Of a stretch of DNA of 64,000 nt, positions 51,054 to 61,345 are shown one piece after another. The stretch covers positions 1,784,936 to 1,848,935 of the forward strand of contig NZ_CM001514.1 of NCBI RefSeq assembly GCF_000263715.2, given 5' to 3'. Below the pieces are notes generated by a model. It worked only from the letters and a program-made list of their open reading frames with translations. It had not been told where the DNA came from and did not search any database. The translations under genes and the position numbers were made by a program. Origin of the DNA: Pseudomonas synxantha BG33R. GTDB lineage: Bacteria; Pseudomonadota; Gammaproteobacteria; Pseudomonadales; Pseudomonadaceae. Each line of letters opens with the position of its first letter. The first letter of the stretch is position 1.

Positions 51054-52448
51054 ATGGCTGTCTACAACTATGACGTGGTGGTACTGGGTTCCGGCCCGGC
51101 TGGAGAAGGTGCGGCGATGAACGCTGCCAAAGCAGGGCGCAAGGTGGCGATGGTCGATAGCCGTCGTCAGGTCGGCGGTAACTGCACCCACCTGGGTACC
51201 ATCCCGTCCAAGGCGTTGCGTCACTCCGTGCGCCAGATCATGCAGTTCAACACCAACCCGATGTTCCGGGCTATTGGCGAGCCGCGCTGGTTCTCGTTCC
51301 CGGACGTGTTGAAAAGCGCCGAAAAAGTCATCTCCAAGCAAGTCGCTTCGCGTACCGGCTACTACGCCCGTAACCGCGTCGACCTGTTCTTCGGCACCGG
51401 CAGCTTCGCCGACGAGCAAACCGTCGAAGTGGTCTGCGCCAATGGCGTGGTCGAGAAACTGGTGGCCAAGCACATCATCATTGCCACCGGCTCGCGCCCG
51501 TATCGCCCGGCGGACATCGATTTCCACCACCCGCGTATCTACGATAGCGACACCATCCTCAGCCTGGGCCACACCCCGCGCAAACTGATCATCTATGGCG
51601 CCGGCGTTATCGGCTGCGAATACGCCTCGATCTTCAGCGGCCTGGGTGTACTGGTGGAGCTGGTGGACAACCGTGACCAGTTACTGAGCTTCCTCGACTC
51701 GGAAATTTCCCAGGCGTTGAGCTACCACTTCAGCAACAACAACATCACCGTGCGCCACAACGAAGAGTACGAGCGAGTCGAAGGCCTGGACAACGGTGTG
51801 ATCCTGCACCTCAAGTCCGGCAAGAAGATCAAGGCCGACGCCTTGCTGTGGTGCAATGGCCGTACCGGCAACACCGACAAGCTGGGTATGGAAAATATCG
51901 GGGTCAAGGTCAACAGCCGTGGCCAGATCGAGGTGGACGAGAACTACCGCACCTGCGTAACCAATATCTACGGTGCCGGTGACGTGATCGGCTGGCCAAG
52001 CCTGGCCAGTGCCGCCCATGACCAGGGCCGTTCGGCTGCTGGCAGCATTGTCGACAACGGCAGCTGGCGCTACGTGAATGATGTGCCGACCGGGATCTAC
52101 ACGATTCCCGAGATCAGCTCTATCGGCAAGAACGAGCACGAACTGACCAAGGCCAAGGTGCCTTACGAAGTGGGCAAGGCGTTCTTCAAGAGCATGGCGC
52201 GTGCGCAGATCGCCGGTGAGCCGCAAGGCATGCTGAAAATCCTGTTCCACCGCGAGACCCTGGAAGTACTCGGCGTGCATTGCTTTGGCTACCAGGCGTC
52301 GGAGATCGTGCACATTGGCCAGGCGATCATGAACCAGCCGGGTGAGCAAAATACCCTCAAGTATTTCGTCAACACCACCTTCAACTACCCGACCATGGCC
52401 GAAGCCTATCGGGTAGCCGCCTACGACGGCCTCAACCGGCTTTTTTGA
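51054..52448 (+). CDS. sthA: Soluble pyridine nucleotide transhydrogenase
   Basis: FAD enzyme that transfers reducing power between NADPH and NAD+. The 464-residue protein has the FAD loop [20 protein letters not shown] (about residues 8-27), [17 protein letters not shown], where the second Cys of a disulfide oxidoreductase is replaced by Thr, and the NAD(P) loop [19 protein letters not shown]. The lost disulfide is the SthA hallmark. GAGGAG precedes ATG 51054. Confidence 0.94.
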   Translation: MAVYNYDVVVLGSGPAGEGAAMNAAKAGRKVAMVDSRRQVGGNCTHLGTIPSKALRHSVRQIMQFNTNPMFRAIGEPRWFSFPDVLKSAEKVISKQVASRTGYYARNRVDLFFGTGSFADEQTVEVVCANGVVEKLVAKHIIIATGSRPYRPADIDFHHPRIYDSDTILSLGHTPRKLIIYGAGVIGCEYASIFSGLGVLVELVDNRDQLLSFLDSEISQALSYHFSNNNITVRHNEEYERVEGLDNGVILHLKSGKKIKADALLWCNGRTGNTDKLGMENIGVKVNSRGQIEVDENYRTCVTNIYGAGDVIGWPSLASAAHDQGRSAAGSIVDNGSWRYVNDVPTGIYTIPEISSIGKNEHELTKAKVPYEVGKAFFKSMARAQIAGEPQGMLKILFHRETLEVLGVHCFGYQASEIVHIGQAIMNQPGEQNTLKYFVNTTFNYPTMAEAYRVAAYDGLNRLF

Positions 52449-52490
52449 GCGGCTCCGGCCGGTGGCCTGAGCCGGCCGGGGAGACCGATT

Positions 52491-53213
52491 TCAGTAATTC
52501 CCGAGAGTGGCAGTGGCCAAACCGGGAAAGTCTGTAATCAGGCTATCTACGCCGAAGTCGGCGAGCCTGCGCATCAGCGCAGGTTCGTTGACCGTCCACA
52601 CGGATACGTGCAAACCCTGGCGCTGGGCTTTTTCCAGCCGCTCAGGGGTGCATAACGTCCAGTTCAATGCCAGGTATTCACAGCCATAGTTCTGCGCGAC
52701 CTTCAACGGGTCGAGCCAGGCGTATTCGGCGACCAGGCCGCGTGACAGGTCCGGGGTGAGTTCCACGGCGGCCTTGAGCACTTCCCGCGAGCTTGACGTC
52801 ACCGTGACCTTGTCCATCAAGCCAAAGCGCACGGCCATTTCGCGAATCGCCAGCACGGTGGTGGCGGCACGGGTACGCGAGGCGCTTTTGACTTCCAGTT
52901 GCCAGTGATCGAAGTCGCACTTTTCGAACAGCTCCTCCAGGCGTGGGATCGGGCACGGGCTGACCCAACCCGGGCCGCCTTTGCGCGCGTCCATCTTCAC
53001 CAGATCAGCCGCCGAGTACTCGACGACCTTGCCGCGCCGGTCGGCGGTGCGCTTGAGGGTCGGGTCATGGATGACCATCAGCTCGCCGTCCATGGATAGG
53101 TGCAGGTCCAGCTCGCAACGGCGTACGCCGTGCTTGAGGCATTCCTGAAAACTGGTCAGGGTATTTTCCGGTGCTTCGCCTTTGGCACCGCGATGGCCGT
53201 AGATCAGGGTCAC
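52491..53213 (-). CDS. Glycerophosphodiester phosphodiesterase
   Basis: The 240-residue protein is a GDPD-family TIM barrel that hydrolyses glycerophosphodiesters to glycerol-3-phosphate. Its key motif is IYGHRGAKGEAPENTLTSF (about residues 4-22), followed by ELDLHLSMDGELMVIHDPTLKRT with metal-binding and catalytic His and Glu. No signal peptide is seen, so it is likely the cytosolic type. It is convergent with sthA. Confidence 0.9.
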   Translation of the reverse strand: MTLIYGHRGAKGEAPENTLTSFQECLKHGVRRCELDLHLSMDGELMVIHDPTLKRTADRRGKVVEYSAADLVKMDARKGGPGWVSPCPIPRLEELFEKCDFDHWQLEVKSASRTRAATTVLAIREMAVRFGLMDKVTVTSSSREVLKAAVELTPDLSRGLVAEYAWLDPLKVAQNYGCEYLALNWTLCTPERLEKAQRQGLHVSVWTVNEPALMRRLADFGVDSLITDFPGLATATLGNY

Positions 53214-53257
53214 AGTTGCTCCTTTGCGCCAGGATCGCTGGCGGAATGAATAGGTAT

Positions 53258-53836
53258 TCAGAGGTCGTCGCTTTGCTCTCGCGCCAGACGGCGTTCCTGC
53301 GCCTGCTTTTGCAGGATGTAGCGCGCCAGCAGTTGGCGTTGGGCATCGGTCATGGATTCGAATTCCGTGCCCACATCAAAGCTGTCGCCCTTGGGATCGC
53401 AATGGGTCACCCGCGCGCGCAGCAACAGGCCGAGCGCCTGGGGCATCAGCACCAGCTTGACCGCCAGGTGAGTATCGGGTGTCAGCGGGGTAGGGTGCTG
53501 GAAGTCGATGCCGCCCTCGGAAAGAATCACCGGTTGCGGCGCGCCCACTTCAGCCAGAAGGCCGCGGGCCATGACCTGGCTGAGCAGGTCCAGGCGCTTG
53601 TTTTGCACTTTGAGGAAGGCCGCCAGGCTGCGGTCTTTCTCGCTGATCTGACGCAGCAGGTGCTGGGCTTCGAATTCGCTCAGGTGCAGTTCGCTGAGCA
53701 GATTGAATAGCGGCGAATCATCCAGCAACACTTCCTTGCTCGCCGCTTCGGGGCCAGACAATGTGCTGATTTGAAGTGCGATCATGTCGTCGATACGGTA
53801 GTATTCGCGGCGCTCTTCTTCATCTAATGTCGACAT
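53258..53836 (-). CDS. PilZ domain-like protein
   Basis: The 192-residue protein carries an RxxxR-like motif near the N-terminus (RREYYRIDD) and LSEGGIDF later (about residues 104-111), resembling the split c-di-GMP-binding signature of PilZ domains. The region between is helical. I recall the PAO1 counterpart (PA2989) among listed PilZ proteins. Whether it binds c-di-GMP is not shown. It lies upstream of, and divergent from, lolC. Confidence 0.75.
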   Translation of the reverse strand: MSTLDEEERREYYRIDDMIALQISTLSGPEAASKEVLLDDSPLFNLLSELHLSEFEAQHLLRQISEKDRSLAAFLKVQNKRLDLLSQVMARGLLAEVGAPQPVILSEGGIDFQHPTPLTPDTHLAVKLVLMPQALGLLLRARVTHCDPKGDSFDVGTEFESMTDAQRQLLARYILQKQAQERRLAREQSDDL

Positions 53837-53930
53837 GGCGAACCCCAGGTAACGGTAATGGTCTGAGTGTAAAGCTGCTTACCAGACCCCGCCACCGGGA
53901 CGTCTTCTTTTCCTCCGAACAAGCCCCGAC

Positions 53931-55181
53931 ATGTTCAGACCTCTCTTCGTATTTATCGGCACGCGTTATACCCGTGCAAAGCGTCGCAATCATTTTGTGT
54001 CGTTCATTTCCTTGACCTCGATGATCGGTCTCGCCCTGGGCGTGGTCGTGATGATCGTGGTGCTGTCGGTGATGAACGGCTTCGATCATGAGATGCGTAC
54101 CCGCGTGCTGGGCATGGTGCCCCACGCGACCATCGAGGGCGATGCGCCCATCAACGACTGGCAAAGCCTGGCCGCCAAGGTCAAGCAGAACCCCAAGGTG
54201 GTGGCGGTCGCGCCGTTTACCCAGATGCAGGGGTTGCTGACCAACGACGGCAAGGTGCAGAAGATCCTGCTCAATGCCATCGACCCGGCCCAGGAACGCC
54301 ACGTCTCGATCATCGACAAGTTCATGCAGCAAGGTAAGCTCGACGACCTGGCCCCCGGCAGTTTCGGCATCGTTATCGGTGACAAGGCGGCGGCCAAGCT
54401 CGGTGTGGGGGTTGGCGACAAGCTGACCTTCGTCGCTCCGGAAGTCACCGTGACCCCGGCCGGCATGTTCCCGCGCATGAAGCGCTTTACCGTGGTCGGC
54501 ACCTTCCACGTCGGCGCCGGCGAGATCGACGGTTACATCGGCCTGACCAACCTTACCGACCTGGCCCGCCTGCATCGCTGGCAGCCGGACCAGGTGCAGG
54601 GCCTGCGGCTGAAGTTCAACGACCTGTTCGACGCCCCGCGCGGCGCCTGGGAAATCGCCCAGCACTTGGGTGAATCCGAGTATTACGCCCGCGACTGGAC
54701 CCGTACCCACGGCAACCTCTACCAGGCCATCCGCATGGAGAAGGCCATGATCGGCCTGCTGTTGCTGCTGATCGTCGCCGTGGCTGCGTTCAACATCATT
54801 TCCACGCTGGTGATGGTAGTGAACGACAAGAAGGGCGATATCGCCATCCTGCGTACCCTGGGCGCCACGCCGGGGCAGATCATGGCGATCTTCATGGTGC
54901 AGGGCACCGTGATTGGCGTGGTCGGCACCCTGATCGGTACTGCGGTGGGCATTCTGGCCGCTCTGAACGTCAGCGCCGCCATCGCCCTGCTTGAAAAAGT
55001 GATCGGCCACAAGTTTCTCAACGCTGACGTCTACTTCATCGACTACTTGCCGTCCCAGGTGCAAACCCAGGACGTGCTGATGGTGGGCGGCGCCGCGTTG
55101 GTCCTGAGCTTCCTTGCCACCCTGTATCCAGCCTGGCGCGCGGCACGTACCCAGCCAGCACAGGCATTACGTTATGAGTGA
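53931..55181 (+). CDS. lolC: Lipoprotein-releasing ABC transporter permease LolC
   Basis: The 416-residue inner-membrane protein has a first span near residues 25-45 ([26 protein letters not shown]), a large periplasmic MacB-like domain and three C-terminal spans ([61 protein letters not shown]). LolCDE releases outer-membrane lipoproteins to LolA. It overlaps or abuts lolD. LolE downstream is a close paralogue (shared [12 protein letters not shown] and [15 protein letters not shown]). Confidence 0.9.
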   Translation: MFRPLFVFIGTRYTRAKRRNHFVSFISLTSMIGLALGVVVMIVVLSVMNGFDHEMRTRVLGMVPHATIEGDAPINDWQSLAAKVKQNPKVVAVAPFTQMQGLLTNDGKVQKILLNAIDPAQERHVSIIDKFMQQGKLDDLAPGSFGIVIGDKAAAKLGVGVGDKLTFVAPEVTVTPAGMFPRMKRFTVVGTFHVGAGEIDGYIGLTNLTDLARLHRWQPDQVQGLRLKFNDLFDAPRGAWEIAQHLGESEYYARDWTRTHGNLYQAIRMEKAMIGLLLLLIVAVAAFNIISTLVMVVNDKKGDIAILRTLGATPGQIMAIFMVQGTVIGVVGTLIGTAVGILAALNVSAAIALLEKVIGHKFLNADVYFIDYLPSQVQTQDVLMVGGAALVLSFLATLYPAWRAARTQPAQALRYE

Positions 55182-55188
55182 ATCGGGC

Positions 55189-55872
55189 ATGAGTGAAAAA
55201 GCAATCCTGAGCTGCCGCAACCTGGGCAAATCCTACGAGGAAGGCCCGGAATCGGTGGTTGTGCTGTCGAACCTGCAACTGGAACTGCATCCGGGTGAAC
55301 GCGTGGCGATCGTCGGCAGTTCCGGCTCCGGCAAAAGCACCTTGCTGAACCTGTTGGGCGGCCTCGATACGCCGTCCCAGGGCAGCGTATGGCTGGCCGG
55401 CGAAGAACTGTCGGCGTTGAATGAAAAGGCCCGTGGCCAACTGCGTAACCGCTCGCTGGGCTTTGTGTACCAGTTCCACCACCTGCTGCCGGAATTCACC
55501 GCCCTGGAAAACGTGTGCATGCCGCTGTTGATCGGCAAGACCGCGATCCCGGAGGCGCGCCAACGTGCCACCGCCTTGCTGGAGCGCGTCGGCCTCGGCC
55601 ATCGCCTGGAGCACAAGCCGGCCGAACTGTCCGGCGGTGAGCGCCAGCGTGTGGCGATTGCCCGCGCCCTGGTGAACAACCCTGGCCTGGTGATGCTCGA
55701 CGAGCCGACCGGCAACCTCGACTCCCACACCGCCCAGGGCATCAAGGACTTGATGCTGGAACTGAGCACCCAGATGCGCACCGCGTTCCTGGTGGTGACC
55801 CATGACATGAGCATGGCCCGGCAGATGGACCGCGTGTTGCACCTGCAGGAAGGTCACCTGGTCGCCATCTGA
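55189..55872 (+). CDS. lolD: Lipoprotein-releasing ATPase LolD
   Basis: ATPase of the Lol exporter, 227 residues, with Walker [10 protein letters not shown], signature [15 protein letters not shown], Walker [13 protein letters not shown] and the His switch VTHDMS. ATG 55189 (MSEKAILSC) matches the usual length; ATG 55174 in the same frame would overlap the lolC stop by eight bases and add five residues, and cannot be excluded. Confidence 0.92.
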   Translation: MSEKAILSCRNLGKSYEEGPESVVVLSNLQLELHPGERVAIVGSSGSGKSTLLNLLGGLDTPSQGSVWLAGEELSALNEKARGQLRNRSLGFVYQFHHLLPEFTALENVCMPLLIGKTAIPEARQRATALLERVGLGHRLEHKPAELSGGERQRVAIARALVNNPGLVMLDEPTGNLDSHTAQGIKDLMLELSTQMRTAFLVVTHDMSMARQMDRVLHLQEGHLVAI

Positions 55873-55880
55873 CCTGTTTC

Positions 55881-55911
55881 AAGCCTGGCGCCTGGCGTCG
55901 GGCTTTTTCAT
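55881..55911 (+). terminator. Terminator-like hairpin between lolD and lolE
   Basis: AAGCCTGGCG (55881-55890) pairs with CGTCGGGCTT (55896-55905), a 10-bp stem with two G-U pairs and a CCTGG loop, followed by TTTTCATTTTTT. It sits inside the lol gene cluster. Confidence 0.7.
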
Positions 55912-55932
55912 TTTTTCAGGCGGTGTACGCGA

Positions 55933-57177
55933 ATGTTCAGACCGTTATCCATTTTCATCGGCACGCGCTATACCCGCGCCAAGCGCCGTAACCGTTTTGT
56001 CTCGTTTATCTCGATGACCTCGATGATCGGCCTCGCCCTGGGCGTATTGGCCATGATCGTGGTGCTGTCGGTAATGAACGGCTTCCAGCGCGAAATGAGC
56101 TCGCGCATCCTCGGCATGGTGCCCCACGCCACCATCGTCGGCGTAAAGCCGATTGATGACTGGCAACCGGTGGCGGCCGCGGCGATGAAGAATCCGCAAG
56201 TTACAGCTGCGGTACCGTTCACCCAGATGGACGGCATGTTCTCCTACAAGGGCGCCATGCAGCCGATCGAGATCAGCGGCGTCGACCCGGCCCAGGAAGG
56301 CAAGGTGTCGATCGTGACCCAGCACATCGTGCGCGGCAAACTGGACGACCTCAAACCCGGCGAGTTTGGCGTGGTGGTCGGCGATATCACCGCGCGGCGC
56401 TTTCGCCTGAACGTGGGCGACAAGCTGACCCTGATCGTCCCGGAACTGAGCAGCGCGCCGGGCGGCATCACCCCGCGTATGCAGCGGTTGAACGTGGTGG
56501 GCATCTTCAAGGTCGGCGCCGAGCTGGATGGCTCCATGGCCCTGATCCACATGGCCGACGCGGCAGAAATCCAGCATTGGCAGCCCAACCAGGTGCAAAG
56601 CGTGCGCCTGGCGGTGAAGGACTTGTACGCAGCGCCCAAAGTCTCGGCGGATATCGCTGCCAGCCTCGGCGCGGCTTACAAGCCGGATGACTGGACCCAC
56701 ACCCAGGGCAGCCTGTTCAGCGCGATGAAGATGGAAAAGACCATGATCGGTCTGTTGTTGCTGATGATCGTCGCAGTCGCTGCGTTCAACATCATCGCCA
56801 CGTTGATCATGGTGGTGAACGACAAGGGCGCGGACATCGCGATCCTGCGCACCATCGGCGCCACGCCTCGGCAGATCATGGCTATCTTCATGGTGCAGGG
56901 CACGGTGATCGGCGTGGTCGGCACCTTGATCGGCGGCGTACTGGGGGTGATTGCGGCGCTGAACGTCAGTGAACTGGTAGGTTGGCTGGAGCGGGTGAGC
57001 GGGCAGCATATCTTCAGTTCGGATGTGTATTTTGTCAGCAACCTGCCTTCGGAGCTGCAAGGTGGGGATGTGTTGCTGATCTGCTCGGCGGGGTTTGTGT
57101 TGAGCTTTTTGGCGACGATTTACCCGGCGTATCGGGCGGCGAAGATTGAGCCGGCCCATGCCTTGAGATATTCGTAA
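55933..57177 (+). CDS. lolE: Lipoprotein-releasing ABC transporter permease LolE
   Basis: The 414-residue permease has the same layout as LolC: one N-terminal span, a periplasmic domain and three C-terminal spans. Its N-terminus ([19 protein letters not shown]) and C-terminal membrane part are closely similar to LolC. Order lolC-lolD-lolE is the standard operon. RBS is not obvious (TTTCAGGCGG lies upstream). Whether it is named LolC or LolE by function cannot be told from sequence alone. Confidence 0.88.
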   Translation: MFRPLSIFIGTRYTRAKRRNRFVSFISMTSMIGLALGVLAMIVVLSVMNGFQREMSSRILGMVPHATIVGVKPIDDWQPVAAAAMKNPQVTAAVPFTQMDGMFSYKGAMQPIEISGVDPAQEGKVSIVTQHIVRGKLDDLKPGEFGVVVGDITARRFRLNVGDKLTLIVPELSSAPGGITPRMQRLNVVGIFKVGAELDGSMALIHMADAAEIQHWQPNQVQSVRLAVKDLYAAPKVSADIAASLGAAYKPDDWTHTQGSLFSAMKMEKTMIGLLLLMIVAVAAFNIIATLIMVVNDKGADIAILRTIGATPRQIMAIFMVQGTVIGVVGTLIGGVLGVIAALNVSELVGWLERVSGQHIFSSDVYFVSNLPSELQGGDVLLICSAGFVLSFLATIYPAYRAAKIEPAHALRYS

Positions 57178-57189
57178 GGCCTTAGACCG

Positions 57190-57272
57190 CTATCGGGGGC
57201 AAGCCCCCCACGCTGGACCGCGTTTATACAGGAACAATGAGGTCAAAATGTGGGAGGGGGCTTGCCCCCGAT
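57190..57272. repeat. REPIN of the GTGGGAGGGGGC class
   Basis: CTATCGGGGGCAAGCCCCCC (57190-57209, followed by AC) and GTGGGAGGGGGCTTGCCCCC (57250-57269, followed by GAT) form an inverted pair between convergent lolE and the sensor kinase gene. Confidence 0.88.
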
Positions 57273-57291
57273 GGGGCCGGCCCAGCTTGCA

Positions 57292-58638
57292 TCAATCTCC
57301 CTTGGGCAACTCAATCACAAACCTTGTCCAGCCCGCCTGCGACTCACAATAAATCCTCCCCCCATGCGCCCGCACAATCGACTGGGTAATCGCCAACCCC
57401 AGCCCCGCATGTTCACTGCTGCCTGGCTGCCTTGACGGGTCGGCTCGGTAGAACCGGTCAAACAGCCGCGGCAACAGCTGCGCAGGAATACCTTCCCCGG
57501 TGTTCTCAACTGTCAGTGTCACGCCACTCTCTATCCGCACCCGCACTTCACCGCTCGGTGGGGTAAACCGCAGCGCGTTATCGAGCAAGTTCGACAGGGC
57601 CCGGCGCAACATGCCGCGATCGCCCAGCGTATGGGCGCTGCCTTCGCGTACCAGCGTGACCTGTGCGTCCTCCGCCAGCAGGGTAAAAAACTCCAACAGT
57701 GCGTCGACCTCATCGCCCAGATCCAGGGCTTCACGGTTGGGCATCAGCAACCCGTGGTCGGCCTTGGCCAGGTACAGCATGTCGTTGACCAGTTGCGCCA
57801 TCCATTGCAACTCTTCGAGGTTGCTGTGCAGCGCCTCGCGGTAATCCTCCAGTGGGCGTGGCTGGGTGAGAATCACCTGGGTCTGGGTCAGCAGGTTCGA
57901 CAGCGGCGTGCGCAGCTCGTGGGCGATATCGGCGGAGAACGCCGACAGGCGCTGGAAGGCGTCGTCCAGTCGCCCCAACATGGCGTTGAAGGCTTGGGCC
58001 AGTTCCTCCAGCTCCACCGGCATTTGCGCCTCGGGCAGGCGTTGCGTCAGCGAGTGGGCGGATACGCTGGCGGCCACCTCGCCCATGCGCCGCAACGGCC
58101 GCAACCCGCTGCGCGCAGCCCAGGCGCCGAGCAGGGCGGTAGCCAGGGCCGAGAGGCCGACGGTCAGCCAGATCAAGCGTTGCATATGCTCCAGGAAGTG
58201 CTGGTGGTGGGTGATGTCCAGTATCAGGCTCAGCTGTGGCGAACCGGGTTGGCCGGGCGTCAATGGCGCGTTGTACACACGGTAGTCGGTGCCGGCGTTT
58301 TGCAGGCTGTGCAGGCCGGGTGCTGCGGGCACGCTGAGGTACGGTGCACCGTCCACCCAGCGCTGGTCGGCCGCCGTGATGCGCACGGTGAAGTCGGGCT
58401 GGTGATCAAGTTCTGCGCGCAATTGCGGGCCGCGCAGGGCAAAGGCTTCACGTGAGTCGACACCCTGCAAGGCGCTGCGCAGGGCCACCAGCTTGCTGTC
58501 GAGCAGTTGCTGGTCCAGCTCGACGAAGTGCGCTTCGCTGGCGCGGTTGAACAGTACGCCGGCGATCAACGAGACCACCGCCGTGCAGGCGGCAAACAGC
58601 AGCGCCAGGCGGCTGGTCAGCGACAGGCGCTTGATCAC
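57292..58638 (-). CDS. Heavy-metal sensor histidine kinase (CopS/CusS-like)
   Basis: The 448-residue membrane sensor has two N-terminal spans ([43 protein letters not shown]) enclosing a periplasmic sensor domain of about 120 residues, a HAMP domain, the phospho-acceptor His in [17 protein letters not shown] and the ATPase ([45 protein letters not shown]). It overlaps the regulator's stop by four bases (ATGA). Copper is the likely signal because of the neighbours; other metals are possible. Confidence 0.88.
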   Translation of the reverse strand: MIKRLSLTSRLALLFAACTAVVSLIAGVLFNRASEAHFVELDQQLLDSKLVALRSALQGVDSREAFALRGPQLRAELDHQPDFTVRITAADQRWVDGAPYLSVPAAPGLHSLQNAGTDYRVYNAPLTPGQPGSPQLSLILDITHHQHFLEHMQRLIWLTVGLSALATALLGAWAARSGLRPLRRMGEVAASVSAHSLTQRLPEAQMPVELEELAQAFNAMLGRLDDAFQRLSAFSADIAHELRTPLSNLLTQTQVILTQPRPLEDYREALHSNLEELQWMAQLVNDMLYLAKADHGLLMPNREALDLGDEVDALLEFFTLLAEDAQVTLVREGSAHTLGDRGMLRRALSNLLDNALRFTPPSGEVRVRIESGVTLTVENTGEGIPAQLLPRLFDRFYRADPSRQPGSSEHAGLGLAITQSIVRAHGGRIYCESQAGWTRFVIELPKGD

Positions 58639-59315
58639 GTGAAGCGCTCCTCCAGCACGTAACCCATGCCGCGCACGGTGTGGATCAGTTTGTTGGGGAA
58701 GTTATCGTCGACTTTCAGGCGCAGGCGGCGTATCGCCACTTCGATGATGTTGGTGTCGCTGTCGAAATTCATGTCCCACACCTGGGACGCGATCAGCGTC
58801 TTGGGCAGTACTTCGCCCTGGCGACGCAGCAGCATTTCCAGCAGGGCAAACTCCTTGGCGGTGAGGTCGATGCGCTGGCCGTCGCGCTCGACGCGGCGAC
58901 GGATCAGGTCCAAGCGCAGGTCGGCTAGTTGCAGGGTGGTTTCCTGCGGTGTGCTGCTGCCACGGCGTAACAAAGTGCGCACCCGGGCCAGCAGTTCGGA
59001 AAAGGCGAAGGGCTTGACCAGGTAGTCGTCGGCGCCCAGTTCCAGGCCATGTACGCGGTCTTCCACGGCATCGCGAGCGGTGAGGAACAGCACCGGCATG
59101 TCCAGGCCGGCGCTGCGCACCGCCTGCAGGATCTGCCAGCCGTCGCGGCCCGGAAGCATCACATCGAGGATCAACAAGTCATAATCCCCGCTCAGCGCCA
59201 GGTGCTGGCCGGTCGTGCCGTCGGCCACCAGTTCGGTGGTAAAGCCAGCCTCGGCCAGGCCTTGACGCAAATAGTGGCCGGTTTTGGGTTGGTCTTCGAC
59301 GATCAGCAGTTTCAT
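58635..59315 (-). CDS. Response regulator, OmpR family (CopR/CusR-like)
   Basis: The 226-residue regulator has a receiver domain with the phospho-Asp in [14 protein letters not shown] and switch residues LFLTARDA and DYLVKPF. A winged helix C-terminus ([31 protein letters not shown]) binds DNA. It is translationally coupled to the sensor kinase and divergent from the cupredoxin, with a copper-box-like sequence between. Confidence 0.9.
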   Translation of the reverse strand: MKLLIVEDQPKTGHYLRQGLAEAGFTTELVADGTTGQHLALSGDYDLLILDVMLPGRDGWQILQAVRSAGLDMPVLFLTARDAVEDRVHGLELGADDYLVKPFAFSELLARVRTLLRRGSSTPQETTLQLADLRLDLIRRRVERDGQRIDLTAKEFALLEMLLRRQGEVLPKTLIASQVWDMNFDSDTNIIEVAIRRLRLKVDDNFPNKLIHTVRGMGYVLEERFT

Positions 59316-59378
59316 ATCGGGCTCTTGGCAAGGGGTAAGCGCGGGCCTTTATACCGTGGGCGCAAGGGTATGGGCGCA

Positions 59379-59409
59379 AGCTGACAAAGTTGTAATCTAG
59401 CAGTCAGCT
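59379..59409. promoter_or_regulatory. Putative copper-regulator box
   Basis: TGACA-AAGT-TGTAAT (59382-59396) fits the TGACA-N4-TGTAAT pattern of CopR-type sites. AGCTGAC (59379-59385) and GTCAGCT (59403-59409) additionally form a perfect 7-bp inverted repeat. It lies between the two divergent starts (64 and 65 bp away), well placed to control both. Confidence 0.6.
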
Positions 59410-59473
59410 GGCTGGCAGCGAGGCTATCTTAAAGTGCGGCCCAAGCTGGTCACCTATTTTTGGAGCGTGAGAA

Positions 59474-59995
59474 ATGGCGTTGCGTACATCCCTGTTAACG
59501 GCGGGCTGCTTATTGGCGCTGAGCTTCAATGCGCTGGCGGATGCGGCTCATGGTTACGCGTTCGGCCAGCCGGCTCCGGCAGCCAAGGCCACGCGTACCG
59601 TGGAAGTCACCCTGCAGGACATTGCCTTCGAGCCCAAGAGCCTGGACGTAAAAGCCGGTGAAACCGTGCGGTTTGTACTGGTCAACAAAGGCCGCTTGCT
59701 CCACGAATTCAACCTGGGCGACGCGGCAATGCATGCCGCTCACCAGAAAGAGATGCTGCAGATGCAAGCCAGCGGCATGCTCACCGCCACCGGCATGGGC
59801 AAGATGGACCACAGCGCCATGGGCCACGGCGATATGGGCGGCATGAAGCATGACGATCCCAACAGTGTGTTGGTGGAGCCGGGCAAGACGGCCGAACTGA
59901 CCTGGACCTTCACCAAGGCCACTGGCCTGGAGTTCGCTTGCAACCTTCCCGGCCATTATCAGGCGGGCATGGTCGGCAAACTGACCGTTGAGTGA
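59474..59995 (+). CDS. Periplasmic cupredoxin (copper-binding protein)
   Basis: The 173-residue protein has a signal peptide (MALRTSLLTAGCLLALSFNA, cut after ALA). Its cupredoxin fold carries copper ligands in LLHEFNL and CNLPGHYQAGM (Cys, His, Met), plus a Met/His-rich loop (MGKMDHSAMGHGDMGGMKHD) that could hold more metal. It is divergent from the copper two-component pair and probably regulated by it. Role: copper storage or detoxification in the periplasm (inference). Confidence 0.88.
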   Translation: MALRTSLLTAGCLLALSFNALADAAHGYAFGQPAPAAKATRTVEVTLQDIAFEPKSLDVKAGETVRFVLVNKGRLLHEFNLGDAAMHAAHQKEMLQMQASGMLTATGMGKMDHSAMGHGDMGGMKHDDPNSVLVEPGKTAELTWTFTKATGLEFACNLPGHYQAGMVGKLTVE

Positions 59996-60061
59996 GGCGT
60001 TTGTTAAGGGCGGGGGCAAAGGCTGGTAGACTGGCGCGGTTTATTTAGCCAGGTTTCCGCC

Positions 60062-60892
60062 ATGCATCCCGCAGCCGAACATTCGCCGCTGGGCAAGTCC
60101 AGTGAATACATCTCTACCTATACGCCTTCGTTGCTGTTCCCGATTCCGCGCGCCGCCAAATGGGCCGAACTGGGCCTGAGCGCCGACACCCTGCCGTACA
60201 AGGGCGTGGATTTCTGGAACTGCTTCGAACTGTCCTGGTTGCTGCCGTCGGGCAAGCCGGTGGTGGCCATCGGTGAGTTCAGCATTCCGGCGGACTCGCC
60301 GAACATCATCGAGTCCAAGTCGTTCAAGCTGTACCTCAACTCGCTGAACCAGACTGCGTTTGCCGATACGCCAAGCCTTGAAGCTACCTTGCGCACTGAC
60401 CTCAGCTTTGCAGCCGGCAAGCCGGTGACTGTGCGCATCCGCAGCCTGGCCGACATCGAGGCCGAAGGTGTGATGGCGTTGCCGGGTGCGTGCATTGACG
60501 GCCTGGATATCAATGTCAGCAGCTACGAGCACCCGCGCCCGGAGCTGCTGCGCTGTGATGACTCGCGTGTTGTTGAGGAGAGCGTGCACAGCCACCTGCT
60601 CAAATCCAACTGCCCGGTGACCAGCCAGCCCGATTGGGGCAGTGTGGTGGTGGAGTACCGTGGCGCGGCGCTGGATCACGCCAGCCTGCTGGAATATATC
60701 GTCAGCTTTCGCCAGCACTCGGACTTCCATGAGCAGTGCGTGGAGCGGATCTTCCTGGACTTGCAGCGCTTGCTCAAGCCGGAGAAATTGACCGTGTATG
60801 CGCGGTATGTGCGTCGGGGAGGGTTGGATATCAACCCGTATCGCAGTACTGAAAATACCCAGTTCCTGAACGTGCGTCTGGCGCGTCAGTAA
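60062..60892 (+). CDS. queF: NADPH-dependent 7-cyano-7-deazaguanine reductase
   Basis: Reduces preQ0 to preQ1 for queuosine tRNA modification. The 276-residue protein is the long tandem-T-fold QueF: N-terminal half with [16 protein letters not shown] and [18 protein letters not shown]-terminal half with the catalytic Cys in [15 protein letters not shown] and [14 protein letters not shown]. Length fits the bacterial YqgF-free long class. I saw no preQ1 riboswitch in the 66-bp gap before it. Confidence 0.94.
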   Translation: MHPAAEHSPLGKSSEYISTYTPSLLFPIPRAAKWAELGLSADTLPYKGVDFWNCFELSWLLPSGKPVVAIGEFSIPADSPNIIESKSFKLYLNSLNQTAFADTPSLEATLRTDLSFAAGKPVTVRIRSLADIEAEGVMALPGACIDGLDINVSSYEHPRPELLRCDDSRVVEESVHSHLLKSNCPVTSQPDWGSVVVEYRGAALDHASLLEYIVSFRQHSDFHEQCVERIFLDLQRLLKPEKLTVYARYVRRGGLDINPYRSTENTQFLNVRLARQ

Positions 60893-60912
60893 GCCTGTAC
60901 ACACAAGCAAAT

Positions 60913-60938
60913 GTGGGAGGGAGCAAACCCCCTCCCAC
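60913..60938. repeat. REP-like palindrome
   Basis: GTGGGAGGG (60913-60921) and CCCTCCCAC (60930-60938), perfect 9-base arms between convergent queF and DUF4404. It may end both transcripts. Confidence 0.75.
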
Positions 60939-60968
60939 ATGTGGGTCTTTGCTTGGCTGGCGGGCAGG

Positions 60969-61235
60969 TTAGATGCCGATATTGCCCAGGGTGATCATGA
61001 TATTGCGCAATGTCCCGGAAATGACCGGGTGCTCAGCGTCGAACTCTATGGCCGCTTGATTCACATCGTCGGAGATGCTTGGCGTCTGAGTGGCCGGTTC
61101 AAGTTCGAGTTGTAATTCAAACTTGGCAATCAGGGCTTCCAGCGCTTCACGTTTTTCTTCCGACAGCGGCGGCTCCTGTTCCAACTGCCCACGCAGAATC
61201 TCGACCTGTTCTTCCAGCTTTTTGCGATCAGGCAT
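60969..61235 (-). CDS. DUF4404 family small protein
   Basis: The 88-residue protein begins MPDRKKLEEQVEILRGQLEQEPPLSEEKREALEAL, a coiled-coil helix pattern typical of DUF4404. The end (LRNIMITLGNIGI) is hydrophobic and conserved. ATG 61235 is supported by AAAGGAAAG upstream; the in-frame ATG 61280 lacks this. Function unknown. Confidence 0.78.
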   Translation of the reverse strand: MPDRKKLEEQVEILRGQLEQEPPLSEEKREALEALIAKFELQLELEPATQTPSISDDVNQAAIEFDAEHPVISGTLRNIMITLGNIGI

Positions 61236-61345
61236 GACGTCTTTCCTTTTATCGATAGTCACTGGCATAGACCACGGCACGCCGTGAAAGGTCTACGGGC
61301 TGGCCTGTAGATTAATCCACTGCGGCCAACCGTGCATGATCTTGA

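Noticed and set aside
52451..52480. GC-rich inverted sequence between sthA and the phosphodiesterase gene
   Set aside because: It can fold in more than one way and has no T tract, so I do not call it a terminator.
59996..60061. preQ1 riboswitch before queF
   Set aside because: The 66-bp gap shows no preQ1-I or preQ1-II pattern that I can recognise.
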